Assembly (NCBI RefSeq): GCF_902506375.1
Contig: NZ_LR733284.1
Location: 62,001 to 126,000 of the forward strand
Direction: 5' to 3'
Length of the DNA stretch: 64,000 bases
Source of the DNA: Microbacterium sp. 8M
GTDB taxonomy: Bacteria > Actinomycetota > Actinomycetes > Actinomycetales > Microbacteriaceae
Shown: positions 18,195-27,431 of the stretch, one piece after another
Numbering within the stretch: the stretch's first letter is position 1
Layout: each line of letters begins with the position of its first letter
The notes under the pieces: model-generated
Told to the model about the DNA's origin: nothing
Database searches by the model: none
What the model saw: the letters and a program-made list of their open reading frames with translations, nothing else
Translations under genes and position numbers: made by a program

Positions 18195-19940
18195 TCAGCG
18201 GTGGTCGCGGTCGTGGTGCTGGCCGGTCTCGTCGCCGGTCGCGACGCGCTCGGCCTCGCGGGCGCGCAGGTCGACCCGCCGGATCTTGCCCGAGATCGTC
18301 TTCGGCAGCTCAGGCACGAACTCGATGATCCGCACCCACAGGTGCGGGGAGAGCTGGCCGCGCGCGTAGGCGAAGATCGAGCCCGCCGTGGCGACGAGGT
18401 CCTCGTGCGCCGACGCGGTGAGGCAGACGTACGCCTTCGGCACCGCGAGGCGGGTGGGATCCGGGCTCGGCACGACGGCCGCCTCCATCACGTCCGGGTG
18501 CTCGAGCAGCACCGACTCGAGCTCGAACGGCGAGATCTTGTAGTCGGAGGCCTTGAACACGTCGTCGGCGCGGCCCACGTACGTCAGGTACCCCTCGGCG
18601 TCGCGGGTCGCGATGTCGCCGGTGTGGTGGAAGCCGCCCTCGCGGGAGCGCGCGGTCGCCTCCGGATCCGCGTAGTAGCCGGCCATGAGTCCCAGCGGGC
18701 GCTCGGCCAGGTCGAGGCAGATCTCGCCCTCGCCCACGCCGTCGGCATCCCCCTCGACCGGTGCGCCCGTGACGGGATCCACCAGCACGACCGGGTAGCC
18801 CGGCAGAGGGCGGCCCATGGATCCGTCCTTCACGACCTGCCCCGGGGAGTTGCCGACGCAGGCCGTCATCTCGGTCTGGCCGAAGCCGTCGCGGATCGTG
18901 CCGCCCCAGGCCTCGCGCACCCGGCCGATCACCTCGGGGTTGAGCGGCTCCCCGGCGCCCACGAGCTCGCGCGGAGGGTGCGCGAGCCGGCCGAGGTCGG
19001 CCTGGATGAGCATGCGCCACACGGTCGGCGGCGCGCAGAAGGTGGTGACGTGGTGCCGCTCCATGACCTCCATGAGCGCGTTCGCATCGAACCGGTCGTA
19101 GTTGTACACGAACACCGTGGCCTCGGCGAGGAACGGCGAGTAGAAGCTCGACCAGGCGTGCTTCGCCCACCCCGGTGAGGAGATATTCAGGTGTACGTCG
19201 CCCTCGCGCACCCCGAGCCACCACATCGTGGACAGGTGCCCGACGGGGTACGACACATGCGTGTGCTGCACGAGCTTCGGGCGGCTCGTGGTGCCAGAGG
19301 TGAAATACAGCAGGCTGGTGTCGCCGGCCGGCGTGGGACCGTCGGGCTCGAAGGCATCGGCGGCGCCGTTCGCCGCGGAGAAGTCGTGCCAGCCATCGGG
19401 CGCCGCTCCGCCCGGGACATCGGGCACCGCGATGCGCACGAGGTCCGGCGGCAGCTCGGCGACGCGGTCGGAGAGGGATCCGAGGGTCACGATCCCGCGC
19501 GCCTCGCCCTTCTCGGCCCGGTACGCCAGGTCCGCGGGGGAGAGCAGCGTCGAGGTCGGGATGGCGACCGCGCCGATCTTGGTGAGGCCGAGCATCGTCT
19601 CCCACAGGTCGATCGTGTTGCCGAGCATCACGATCACGTGGTCGCTGCGGCGGATCCCGAGCTCCTGCAGCCAGTTCGCCACCTGGTTCGAGCGGCGCGC
19701 CAGCTCGCCGTAGGTCCAGCTGCGGCTGGACAGGTCGGCGGACACGATCTGCACCGCGGGCCGGTTCGGGGTCTCGCCGGCCACCACGTCGAACCACTCC
19801 AGCGCGAAGTTGAACTCGCGCAGCTCAGGCCAGCGGAACGTGGCGCGGGCACCGGCGTAGTCGGTGGCGTGGGCGAGCAGCAGGTCGCGGGCGGAGCGGA
19901 TCGCGGCGGTCGCCGCGGTGGCGGAACGAGGCTCGGTCAT
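18195..19940 (-). CDS. Acyl-CoA synthetase (AMP-forming), medium-chain/ACS-like
   Basis: A 581-residue ANL-superfamily ligase that activates a carboxylate with ATP and CoA. Motifs in order: P-loop YFTSGTTSRPK, GFGQTEMT (A5), HTGDIATRDAEGY (A7), GRADDVFKASDYKISPFELE (A8 hinge) and PKTISGKIRR with the A10 catalytic lysine. The N-terminal WPELREFNFALEWFD segment matches the ACSM/acetate-ligase-like subgroup rather than long-chain FadD. ATG at 19940 is chosen because the family N-terminus starts there; upstream codons look noncoding. The His-rich C-terminus (GQHHDRDHR) is unusual. It is monocistronic; substrate is inferred to be a short or medium acyl or aryl acid. Confidence 0.9.
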   Translation of the reverse strand: MTEPRSATAATAAIRSARDLLLAHATDYAGARATFRWPELREFNFALEWFDVVAGETPNRPAVQIVSADLSSRSWTYGELARRSNQVANWLQELGIRRSDHVIVMLGNTIDLWETMLGLTKIGAVAIPTSTLLSPADLAYRAEKGEARGIVTLGSLSDRVAELPPDLVRIAVPDVPGGAAPDGWHDFSAANGAADAFEPDGPTPAGDTSLLYFTSGTTSRPKLVQHTHVSYPVGHLSTMWWLGVREGDVHLNISSPGWAKHAWSSFYSPFLAEATVFVYNYDRFDANALMEVMERHHVTTFCAPPTVWRMLIQADLGRLAHPPRELVGAGEPLNPEVIGRVREAWGGTIRDGFGQTEMTACVGNSPGQVVKDGSMGRPLPGYPVVLVDPVTGAPVEGDADGVGEGEICLDLAERPLGLMAGYYADPEATARSREGGFHHTGDIATRDAEGYLTYVGRADDVFKASDYKISPFELESVLLEHPDVMEAAVVPSPDPTRLAVPKAYVCLTASAHEDLVATAGSIFAYARGQLSPHLWVRIIEFVPELPKTISGKIRRVDLRAREAERVATGDETGQHHDRDHR

Positions 19941-20119
19941 GGAGCCATCCTCGCGCCGATCCCGCGGATCCGCGAGAATCGGTTTCCTCCTGGGGACACA
20001 CGCGTGTCGTGGAGTCTCACGCCGGAAGGTAGTCTCGCGGAGCCGGGTGGCCCGCAGGCGTGGGGGCGTGCTCGATACGCTGGATCCGTCCCCCGCATCC
20101 TTCCCGAACGGAGACCCGC

Positions 20120-21286
20120 ATGAGCGCGCCCGAGACCCCGCTGTTCGTCGAGATCGGCAACGTGCCCCGGGACTACGCCTGGGGACGGATCGACGGCGTG
20201 GCCGGCGTGCTGGGCACGGCGGGCAGCGGCGGCCCCGAGGCGGAGTTGTGGCTCGGCGCGCACCCGGGATCCCCGGCCCGAGCGACCGGTGATGCACCGT
20301 GGGCGACCCTCCTCGACTGGGAACGCGAGAACGGCGCCCGCCTGCCGTTCCTCCTGAAGATCCTCGTCTCCGGCGGGCCGCTGTCGCTGCAGGCCCACCC
20401 CACCACCGCGCAGGCGCAGGCCGGGTTCGCCGACGAGAACGCGCGAGGCATCCCGCTCGAGGCGGCGCACCGCAACTACAAGGACCCGTATGCCAAGCCC
20501 GAGCTCATCGTCGCTCTGGAGGACGGCTTCGAGGCGCTGTGCGGCTTCCGCCCGGTCACCGAGACCCTCGCCGACGTCGACGTCCTCGCGGCGCGCGCCG
20601 GATCCGACGCCCTCGCCCCCTGGCGCGCGGAGCTGGCCGGGCCCGACGGCCTGCGCGCGGGCTTCGCCTGGCTGCTGGGCGGAGGTGCCGAGGTCGACCT
20701 CGCGGTGGCGGCGCTCGTGGCCGCGGCCGCGGGGGACGACCGCTTCGAGCTCGTCACGCGTCTCGCCGAGGCGTACCCCGGCGACCCCGGAATCGCGGTG
20801 GCCCTGATGCTGCACCACATCACGCTCTCCGCGGGGGAGTCGCTGTGGCTGCCCGCCGGCAACATCCACGCCTACCTGCGCGGCGCGGGCGTGGAGCTCA
20901 TGGGGCCGAGCGACAACGTGCTGCGCGGCGGACTCACGCCCAAGCACGTCGACGTCGCCGAGCTGCAGCGGGTGCTGACGTTCTCCGCGTCGGACGACGA
21001 CCGGCTCGTGCCCGTCGAGCTCGCCGAGAACGTGCGCAGCTACCGGCCCCGGATCCACGCGTCCGGCGCCGATGTGCCGTTCGAGCTGCTCGCCGTCACC
21101 GGCGACGCCTCGCTCGAGCTGGCCGGGCCCTCGATCGCGATCGCCACGGACGGATCCTTCACGCTCGCCGCCGACGGCGCGACCGCGCAGGTGCCGCGCG
21201 GCGCCGCGGTCTTCGTCAGCCGTGCCGCCGTGGTGCAGGCGACCGGATCGGGCCGCCTCTGGATCGCCACCGCCGTGTCACTGTGA
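20120..21286 (+). CDS. manA: Mannose-6-phosphate isomerase, class I
   Basis: A 388-residue zinc cupin enzyme interconverting mannose-6-P and fructose-6-P, supplying GDP-mannose for glycans. Metal and active-site motifs are visible: LQAHPTTAQA (Gln, His), YKDPYAKPEL (Glu) and LPAGNIHAYLRG (His), plus the catalytic-loop region RGGLTPKHVDVAEL. ATG at 20120 follows GGAGA; an upstream GTG at 20060 adds only noncoding-like residues. The stop overlaps the start of the downstream DMT-transporter gene (GTGA), so the two are cotranscribed, although no functional link is obvious. Confidence 0.94.
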   Translation: MSAPETPLFVEIGNVPRDYAWGRIDGVAGVLGTAGSGGPEAELWLGAHPGSPARATGDAPWATLLDWERENGARLPFLLKILVSGGPLSLQAHPTTAQAQAGFADENARGIPLEAAHRNYKDPYAKPELIVALEDGFEALCGFRPVTETLADVDVLAARAGSDALAPWRAELAGPDGLRAGFAWLLGGGAEVDLAVAALVAAAAGDDRFELVTRLAEAYPGDPGIAVALMLHHITLSAGESLWLPAGNIHAYLRGAGVELMGPSDNVLRGGLTPKHVDVAELQRVLTFSASDDDRLVPVELAENVRSYRPRIHASGADVPFELLAVTGDASLELAGPSIAIATDGSFTLAADGATAQVPRGAAVFVSRAAVVQATGSGRLWIATAVSL

Positions 21287-22260
21287 ACCGCTCCGTCTCC
21301 CGCCGTGTGCTCGGGCTGTCCGTGCAGGAGTGGGCGCTCGTCGGCATCACGATGATCTGGGGTGCCACGTTCCTCGTGGTGCACACCGCGATGCAGCACT
21401 CGGGGCCGTGGTTCTTCGTCGGCTTCCGCTTCCTCGCCGCCGGGATCTTCGCCGCCGCGATCTTCTGGCGGTCGCTGCGCGGCATGACCTGGCGCGAGTT
21501 CGGAGCCGGTGCCGCGATCGGCGCTGCGATCTACGGCGGCTACGGGCTGCAGACCGCCGGCCTGCAGACGATCGACTCCTCCACCAGCGCGTTCATGACG
21601 GCGTTCTACGTGCCGCTCGTCCCGCTGCTGCAGTGGCTCGTGCTGCGCAAGCCGCCGCGCGCGCTCACCCTGGTCGGCGCAGGTCTCGCGTTCGTCGGCC
21701 TGCTGCTCGTCGCCGGCATCGGATCCAAGGGGATCCAGCTCGGCACAGGCGAGATCCTCACGCTCATCAGCACGCTGCCGATCGCCGGTGAGATCATCCT
21801 GATCAGCCTCTTCGGCGGCCGGTTCGACGTGGGACGGCTCACCGTCGTCCAGCTGCTGACCGCGTCGGTCCTGGGCTTCGCGACCATGCCCGTCGCGGGC
21901 GAGCAGATCCCCGCCTTCGACCCCGTCTGGCTGTTCGCGGGCCTGGGCATGGGCCTGGCGAGCGGCCTCATCCAGCTCACCATGAACTGGGCGCAGCGCT
22001 CGGTGTCCGCCACCCGCGCCACGATCATCTACACCGGCGAGCCGGTGTGGGCGGGTGTGGTCGGCCGGATCGCAGGGGAGCGGATCCCGCCGCTGGCGAT
22101 CCTCGGCGCCGGGCTCATCATCGCGGGCACCCTGCTCAGCGAACTGCAGCCCCGGCGCGCCGACGGCGGGACGGCGGAGGATCCCGATCCCGAGGACCCC
22201 GAGGACGAGGCGCGTCCGGAGGATCCGGCCCCGAGCGGGCGCCTAGGATCGCCCGCGTAG
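21283..22260 (+). CDS. EamA/DMT-superfamily transporter
   Basis: A 325-residue protein with ten hydrophobic helices in two EamA repeats (about 12-140 and 155-290). Typical signatures are TMIWGATFLVVHTAMQHSGP at the start, YGLQTAGLQTIDSSTSAFMT and the second-repeat SATRATIIYTGEPVWAGVVG. Members export metabolites or amino acids; the substrate is unknown. Start GTG overlaps the manA stop. The C-terminal tail (about 295-325) is acidic with an EDPDPEDPEDEARPEDP run, which is not part of the usual domain and is probably cytosolic. Confidence 0.9.
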   Translation: MNRSVSRRVLGLSVQEWALVGITMIWGATFLVVHTAMQHSGPWFFVGFRFLAAGIFAAAIFWRSLRGMTWREFGAGAAIGAAIYGGYGLQTAGLQTIDSSTSAFMTAFYVPLVPLLQWLVLRKPPRALTLVGAGLAFVGLLLVAGIGSKGIQLGTGEILTLISTLPIAGEIILISLFGGRFDVGRLTVVQLLTASVLGFATMPVAGEQIPAFDPVWLFAGLGMGLASGLIQLTMNWAQRSVSATRATIIYTGEPVWAGVVGRIAGERIPPLAILGAGLIIAGTLLSELQPRRADGGTAEDPDPEDPEDEARPEDPAPSGRLGSPA

Positions 22261-22349
22261 ACTGGGAGGGTCCGCCCGCCCGTCGAGGCGGCGGCGAGCC
22301 CGCGATGCTGTTGCCCGGGCTCTCGAAGCTCAGGACCCGAGGATCCGTC

Positions 22350-23027
22350 ATGTCAGCCCCCCGCACGCTCACGCTGCGACACGTGCAGCTCGCGCGCGCG
22401 GCCCTCGCCGCGGTCGCGGCGCTGATGATCACCTTCTCCGCGGACCACTCGGCGATCGTCGGGCTCTCCGTGTTCAGCGGCTTCGCCCTGGTCACCGCGC
22501 TCATCCACATCGTGGCCGCCTGGCTGGTCGCCCCGGCAGGCTGGCGCTGGCCGTTCATCCTGCTGGCCGCGTTCTCGATCCTGACCGGCATGGCCGGGGG
22601 AGTGCCCGCATGGCGCTCCACGCCGCTGTTCTTCGTGGTGGTCATCGCCTGGGGTGCGCTGACCGGCGTCGTCGAGCTCCTCGCGGGGATCCGCGCGCGT
22701 CGCCTCGCCCGCACCGGATCCGCACCGGCGGTCGCCGCAGACGGCGCCCGCGATGCGATCCTGGTCGGCGCGCTGGGCCTCGCGCTCGCGGTCGGCCTGC
22801 TGTGCGTGCCCACGACCTACGCGCTGCGCTACACCATCACCGGGGCAGGGTCGTTCACCCTGACCGGCATCACCCTGGGCGTCGGGATCTTCGGCGCGTA
22901 CGCCGCGATCGTCGCGGTGTTCCTGGGCATCGCGGGGCTCAGCCCGCGCTCCCGCGCCTCCGCCGACGAGGGTGCAGACACCGCCGCCGCCGGGACGGCG
23001 CCGGCCGAGAACGAAGGATCCGCATGA
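22350..23027 (+). CDS. Six-TM membrane protein of unknown function
   Basis: A 225-residue integral membrane protein, with six hydrophobic stretches from about 12 to 205 (for example ALAAVAALMITFSADHSAIV, PLFFVVVIAWGALTGVVELL and TLGVGIFGAYAAIVAVFLGI). The pattern resembles small actinobacterial HdeD/DUF308-like membrane proteins, but no signature is firm. ATG at 22350 follows GAGGATCC; a TAGACT -10 box lies at the end of the preceding gene (22258-22263). Its stop overlaps the next start (ATGA), so it is coupled to a second small membrane protein. Confidence 0.75.
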   Translation: MSAPRTLTLRHVQLARAALAAVAALMITFSADHSAIVGLSVFSGFALVTALIHIVAAWLVAPAGWRWPFILLAAFSILTGMAGGVPAWRSTPLFFVVVIAWGALTGVVELLAGIRARRLARTGSAPAVAADGARDAILVGALGLALAVGLLCVPTTYALRYTITGAGSFTLTGITLGVGIFGAYAAIVAVFLGIAGLSPRSRASADEGADTAAAGTAPAENEGSA

Positions 23028-23446
23028 CCGAGAAGACCAGGCGCCGGGATCTGTTCCGGCCCGTGCAGCTGATCGGGCTGTCGCTGCTGTGCGGCGTCTT
23101 CGCCGGGGTGGTGACCCTGATCGCGACCGGCGCCTTCACCGACAAGGTGATGCGCATGGTCGACAAGGGCACCTACGCGGGGATCCCGCCGTGGAACCTC
23201 GCCTTCATCGTCACCGGCGGCATCTTCATCGCCGCCCTGCTGATCCTGTCGATCCTGATCCTCGCGGTCGATCCCGCCGATTTCACCACGCCGCACGACG
23301 GTCCGGTTCTCTACGACAAGGTCGACGACGACGCGGCCGGCACGACCGAGGCTGCGGGATCCGCGTCCGACGCATCCGGATCCGACCCGTCCGCACCGGC
23401 CGCCGACGCCACCGGTGATGCGGAGGGTGACGCGCCGAAGGCGTAG
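23024..23446 (+). CDS. Small membrane protein with acidic tail
   Basis: A 140-residue protein with two transmembrane helices (about 14-38, LIGLSLLCGVFAGVVTLIAT, and 57-82, LAFIVTGGIFIAALLILSIL) separated by a short loop, followed by about 58 residues of Ala/Asp/Ser-rich cytosolic tail (ASDASGSDPSAPAADATGD). It is translationally coupled to the preceding six-TM protein and the two may form one complex. Conserved in Microbacteriaceae-type genomes as a hypothetical protein, as far as I can judge; no function is assigned. Confidence 0.75.
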   Translation: MTEKTRRRDLFRPVQLIGLSLLCGVFAGVVTLIATGAFTDKVMRMVDKGTYAGIPPWNLAFIVTGGIFIAALLILSILILAVDPADFTTPHDGPVLYDKVDDDAAGTTEAAGSASDASGSDPSAPAADATGDAEGDAPKA

Positions 23447-23493
23447 TCGCCGGGAATATCGGGCGTCTGTCCCGCCTTGACCCCAAGGTGAGC

Positions 23494-24936
23494 ATGACGA
23501 TCGATCGCGCCTCCGTGGGTCTCCGTTCCGAGCGTGGGCCCGTGCTGCTCTCACTGATGCTGGCCACCGGCCTCATCGCCATGGACGCCACGATTCTGGC
23601 GACCGCCGTCCCCAGCGTGGTGCACGACCTGGGCAGCTACCAGCAGTTCCCATGGCTGTTCTCGATCTACCTGCTCGCGCAGGCGGTGAGCGTGCCGATC
23701 TACTCGAAGCTCGCCGACACCGTGGGACGCAAGCCGATCATCCTGATCGGCATCGGGCTGTTCCTGCTCGGATCGATCCTCTGCGGCGTCGCGTGGAGCA
23801 TGCCGTCGCTGATCGTCTTCCGGCTCGTGCAGGGCCTGGGCGCCGGAGCCGTCGCGCCGATGGCGATGACGATCGTCGGCGACATCTACTCCGTGTCGGA
23901 GCGCGCGGTGGTGCAGGGCTACATAGCCAGCGTCTGGGCGGTCTCCTCCGTCGTGGGTCCGGCCCTGGGCGGCGTGTTCTCGCAGCTCGACGTGTGGCGG
24001 CTGATCTTCCTCATCAACGTGCCGCTCTGCCTCGTCGCGGCTTGGATGCTGCTGCGGCATTTCCACGAGCAGACGGAACGCCGCCGCCACCGCATCGACT
24101 ACCTCGGCGCCGCGCTGCTCACCGTGGGCCTGACCGGCCTCATCCTCGGCGTGCTCGAAGGCGGCAACGCCTGGGCCTGGCTGTCGGTGCCGAGCGTGCT
24201 CTGCTTCGTCGTCGGCGCCGTGGCGCTCGCCGTGTTCGCGCTCGTTGAGCGCCGGGCGGCCGAGCCCATCATCGACCTGCGCCTGATCTCGAGCCGGCTG
24301 ATCCTCACCACGACCCTGGCGTCGTTCGCGGTCGGCGCGCTGCTGACCGGCGTGACGAGCTTCGCCCCCGCATACCTCGAGGGCTCGATCGGCGTGCTGC
24401 CGCTGCTCTCCGGCCTCGCCGTGGCCGCGATGACCCTGGGCTGGCCGCTGTCGGCCGCCAACGCCGGTCGGCTGTACCTGCGGTTCGGATTCCGCGTCAC
24501 CGCGCTCGTCGGGGCGGCGATCGCCACCCTCGGCGCGCTCGGGCTCGCGCTGATCGGACCGTACCCGAACGCGCTGTCGCTCGCCGGGATCGCCTTCGTG
24601 ATCGGCTTCGGCCTGGGCTGGACCGCGTCGCCGACCCTGATCGTGGCGCAGGCCTCGGTCGGCTGGGGCGAGCGCGGCGCCGTGACCGGGATGAACACCT
24701 TCGCGCGGTCGGCGGGTGCCGCGGTCGGGGTCGCCGTCTACGGCGCGATCTCCAACGCCGTGCTGGCCGCCGGCGGTGGTGAGCACGACCCCGCGACGGT
24801 GGTGCACGCCTCGACCTGGGTGTTCGTCGCCGCGGCCGTGACGGCGGCGCTCATGCTGCTGGCGATCCTCGCGATGCCGAAGGACCGCGCCGGCGAGTAC
24901 TCCGGCGCCCCGGCGGCGGTTCCCGCCGAGGCCTGA
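23494..24936 (+). CDS. MFS multidrug exporter, DHA2 (14-TM) type
   Basis: A 480-residue drug:H+ antiporter-type MFS protein with 14 hydrophobic helices. The family signatures are visible: LATGLIAMDATILATAVPSV in TM1 (motif D1), KLADTVGRKPIILIG (motif A) after TM2, FRLVQGLGAGAVAPMAMTIV (motif B) and SVVGPALGGVFSQLDVWRLI (motif C), which marks exporters. ATG at 23494 has AAGGTGAG close upstream; GTG at 23488 is the alternative. It is monocistronic, without an adjacent TetR/MarR gene. Substrate unknown. Confidence 0.92.
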   Translation: MTIDRASVGLRSERGPVLLSLMLATGLIAMDATILATAVPSVVHDLGSYQQFPWLFSIYLLAQAVSVPIYSKLADTVGRKPIILIGIGLFLLGSILCGVAWSMPSLIVFRLVQGLGAGAVAPMAMTIVGDIYSVSERAVVQGYIASVWAVSSVVGPALGGVFSQLDVWRLIFLINVPLCLVAAWMLLRHFHEQTERRRHRIDYLGAALLTVGLTGLILGVLEGGNAWAWLSVPSVLCFVVGAVALAVFALVERRAAEPIIDLRLISSRLILTTTLASFAVGALLTGVTSFAPAYLEGSIGVLPLLSGLAVAAMTLGWPLSAANAGRLYLRFGFRVTALVGAAIATLGALGLALIGPYPNALSLAGIAFVIGFGLGWTASPTLIVAQASVGWGERGAVTGMNTFARSAGAAVGVAVYGAISNAVLAAGGGEHDPATVVHASTWVFVAAAVTAALMLLAILAMPKDRAGEYSGAPAAVPAEA

Positions 24937-25135
24937 GCCCGGCGGCCCGAGCCGGGGGCCTGAGTCCCAGGCCTGGGCCCGGCGGCCTGAGGCGGGTCTG
25001 AGTCGGGCGGCCTGAGACCGGCGGCCTGAGACCCAGGCCTGAGCCCGGCGGTTCGCCGAGTGGGCGCCTGAGCCCCGCCGTCGCCCGGGAGCCTGTGGGT
25101 GCGTGAGCGCGCGGGTGTCCTCTCGCCGGTGTCAG
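24937..25135. repeat. Degenerate GGCCTGAG direct repeats
   Basis: This stretch after the MFS gene holds no plausible gene. It consists of seven or so irregular units built on GGCCTGAG followed by C/G-rich 6-12 bp, looking like slippage-derived sequence. It leads into the hairpin doublet at 25136. Confidence 0.6.
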
Positions 25136-25258
25136 GAGATGGAAAACGCTGCCCTCAAGCCTGCGGCGGCGACGTTTTCCATCTCCACCGGCCGCTCGGC
25201 CCCGCAGCGAGATGGAAAACGCTGCCCGCGGCCGCGTGGCGGCGACGTCTTCCATCTC
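25136..25258. repeat. Hairpin doublet, locus 1 (50 + 23 + 50 bp)
   Basis: Two 50-bp palindromes, 25136-25185 and 25209-25258, each starting GAGATGGAAAACGCTGCC and ending in CGTTTTCCATCTC (CGTCTTCCATCTC in the second). They are separated by exactly 23 bp. The same 50 + 23 + 49-50 layout with the same ends but a different spacer occurs at 54294-54415. It lies between the convergent MFS and purB genes. Confidence 0.85.
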
Positions 25259-25309
25259 GAGCAGGACGCCACCGCATCCCGGCGCACGGGATCCGAGGCC
25301 TGGGCCGGG

Positions 25310-26686
25310 CTACTTCGCCAGGGTCTCCGCGAGGCCCACGTACGTCGCAGGGGTCAGTGCCAGCAGGCGCTGCTTGGCCTCGTCGCCGATCTCCAGGCCC
25401 TGCACGAACTCGGCGAGCTCCGCAGCTCCGACGCGGTGACCGCGGGTGAGCTCCTTCAGCAGCGCGTACGGATCCTGGATCGTGGAGCGGCCGGCGACGA
25501 CCTCGGCGCGGATCACCGTCTGGATCGCCTCGCCGAGCACCTCCCAGTTCCTGTCGAGGTCGGCGAGCAGCACGTCGCGGGAGAGCGAGATCTCGTTCAG
25601 GCCACGCCGCAGGTTGTCCAGGGCCAGCAGCGAGTGCCCGAACGCGACGCCGATGTTGCGCTGCGTGGTGGAGTCGGTGAGGTCGCGCTGCAGGCGGCTC
25701 GTGACGAGCGTCTGCGAGAGCGAGTTCAGCAGCGCGCCGGACAGCTCGAGGTTCGCCTCGGCGTTCTCGAACCGGATCGGGTTGATCTTGTGCGGCATGG
25801 TCGAGGATCCGGTCGCGCCGGCGACGGGGATCTGCGCGAAGTAGCCGAGCGAGATGTAGGTCCAGATGTCGGTGGCGAGGTTGTGCAGGATCCCGCCCGC
25901 GTGCCGCACGTGGTCGTACAGCTCGACCTGCCAGTCGTGCGACTCGATCTGCGTGGTGAGGATGTTGAAGTCGATCCCGAGGCCCTCGATGTACTCGCGG
26001 GCGAGCGCGGGCCAGTCCACGGACGGCTCGGCCGCGAGGTGCGCGGACCAGGTGCCGGTCGCGCCGGAGAACTTCGCGAGGTACTCGGATCCCTGGATCC
26101 GCTTGACGACCCGCTCCAGGCGCCACGCGAACACCGCGAGCTCCTTGCCCATCGTCGACGGAGTGGCGGGCTGCCCGTGGGTGCGGGACAGCATCGCGGC
26201 GTCGGCGTGCTCGACCGCCAGCTCGCGGAGCTTCGCGATGACGTCCTGCAGGGCCGGCAGCCACACGCGCTCCACGGCGCGCTTGACGGTGAGCGCGTAG
26301 GAGGCGGAGTTGATGTCCTCGCTCGTGCAGGCGAAGTGGGTGAGCTCGGCGATCGCGTTCAGGCCCAGTGCGGAGAGCCGGTCGCGCACGAGGTACTCGA
26401 CGGCCTTCACGTCGTGGCGGGTCACCGCCTCCTTCTCGGCCAGCCAGTCGATCTCGGCCTGACCGAAGTCGCGGTACAGGCCGCGCAGGCGCTCCTTGTC
26501 CTCATCGGACAGCGGCGAGGTGCCGAACAGCGAGCGGTCGGTCAGCGCGATCAGCCACTCCACCTCTACCTCGACGCGGGCGCGGTTGAGGCCGGCCTCG
26601 GAGAGGTAGTCGGCGAGCGGGGCGACCGCGGCGCGGTAGCGTCCGTCGAGCGGGCTGAGGGGCTGGACGGGGAGCGTGGCGGTCAC
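25310..26686 (-). CDS. purB: Adenylosuccinate lyase
   Basis: A 458-residue fumarase-superfamily lyase of the longer (E. coli PurB) type, acting twice in purine synthesis on SAICAR and adenylosuccinate, releasing fumarate. The signature loop GSSTMPHKINP is present with its catalytic serine pair; SRTHGQPATPSTMGKE holds the catalytic His; TSEDINS binds the substrate. GTG at 26686 has GGAGGA 7 nt upstream and begins the family N-terminus PLSPLDGRY. It lies upstream of nothing obviously cotranscribed and is 56 bp downstream of the LMW-PTP gene. Confidence 0.96.
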   Translation of the reverse strand: MTATLPVQPLSPLDGRYRAAVAPLADYLSEAGLNRARVEVEVEWLIALTDRSLFGTSPLSDEDKERLRGLYRDFGQAEIDWLAEKEAVTRHDVKAVEYLVRDRLSALGLNAIAELTHFACTSEDINSASYALTVKRAVERVWLPALQDVIAKLRELAVEHADAAMLSRTHGQPATPSTMGKELAVFAWRLERVVKRIQGSEYLAKFSGATGTWSAHLAAEPSVDWPALAREYIEGLGIDFNILTTQIESHDWQVELYDHVRHAGGILHNLATDIWTYISLGYFAQIPVAGATGSSTMPHKINPIRFENAEANLELSGALLNSLSQTLVTSRLQRDLTDSTTQRNIGVAFGHSLLALDNLRRGLNEISLSRDVLLADLDRNWEVLGEAIQTVIRAEVVAGRSTIQDPYALLKELTRGHRVGAAELAEFVQGLEIGDEAKQRLLALTPATYVGLAETLAK

Positions 26687-26742
26687 GGGGTGTCCTCCGG
26701 AAGTCGTGGATCCGGCACGCGCTGCCGTCATGAGCGATTTCG

Positions 26743-27264
26743 TCAGGGGCGCGGCGGTCGGATGGCGGGTTCGAGCTGGCGGAAGAGGCCGTGGCTCGCG
26801 CTCTCGATCATACCGAGCACCTCGTCGAACACCGGGGCGTCGGCGTAGTAGGGGTCGGGCACGTCCAGGGCGCCGTGGTGCTCGAAAGCGGTGTCGGGGT
26901 GCTCGAACGACAGCAGCAGGGTGACCTTGCCCTCCTCGGACTCGTCGCGCGCCCACTGCTTCAGGATCCGCTCGTGCGTGCGGTCGAGGGCGACGACGAG
27001 GTCATTGGTGGCGAAGTCGTCGTAGGTGAACTGCCGGGCGCGATGCCCGGATCCGTCATAGCCGCGGCGGTCGAGCGCCTCGATCGTGCGGCGGTCCGCC
27101 TGCTCGCCGACGTGCCAGTCGCCGGTGCCGGCGCTCGTGGACACGATGCGGTCGCCGAGGCCCTGCCGCGTCGCGATGTCGCGGAAGACGACCTCCGCCA
27201 TGGGTGACCGGCAGATGTTGCCCGTGCACACGAAGATCACGCGGAACGGGTCCGACTCGGTCAT
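26743..27264 (-). CDS. Low-molecular-weight protein-tyrosine phosphatase
   Basis: A 173-residue LMW-PTP. The P-loop VCTGNICRS gives nucleophile Cys13 and Arg19 at the N-terminus, and DVPDPYYAD supplies the general-acid Asp near the C-terminus, as in the family (about 150-165 residues). Roles in bacteria include dephosphorylating tyrosine kinases of polysaccharide export and arsenate-like chemistry; no kinase or polysaccharide gene is adjacent. ATG at 27264 has no strong RBS. It may be cotranscribed with purB, 56 bp downstream. Confidence 0.93.
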   Translation of the reverse strand: MTESDPFRVIFVCTGNICRSPMAEVVFRDIATRQGLGDRIVSTSAGTGDWHVGEQADRRTIEALDRRGYDGSGHRARQFTYDDFATNDLVVALDRTHERILKQWARDESEEGKVTLLLSFEHPDTAFEHHGALDVPDPYYADAPVFDEVLGMIESASHGLFRQLEPAIRPPRP

Positions 27265-27431
27265 GGCTCCATTGTGCCGCACCGGGGCGATCGTCCGAGA
27301 GCGCGATGGTGGCGCCGACCGTCCCGCCCGCCGTCCGGACGCGTCCTCCACAGCACGGAGGGAGCGCCCGGATCCCACGGCTTCCACGAACCCCGCTCCC
27401 CAACCCTGTGTTCTGGCGCAGGCTGGGCGAC

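Noticed and set aside
25136..25258. CRISPR array
   Set aside because: Only two palindromic units with one 23-bp spacer, with full-length inverted symmetry and no cas genes. It is a hairpin doublet.
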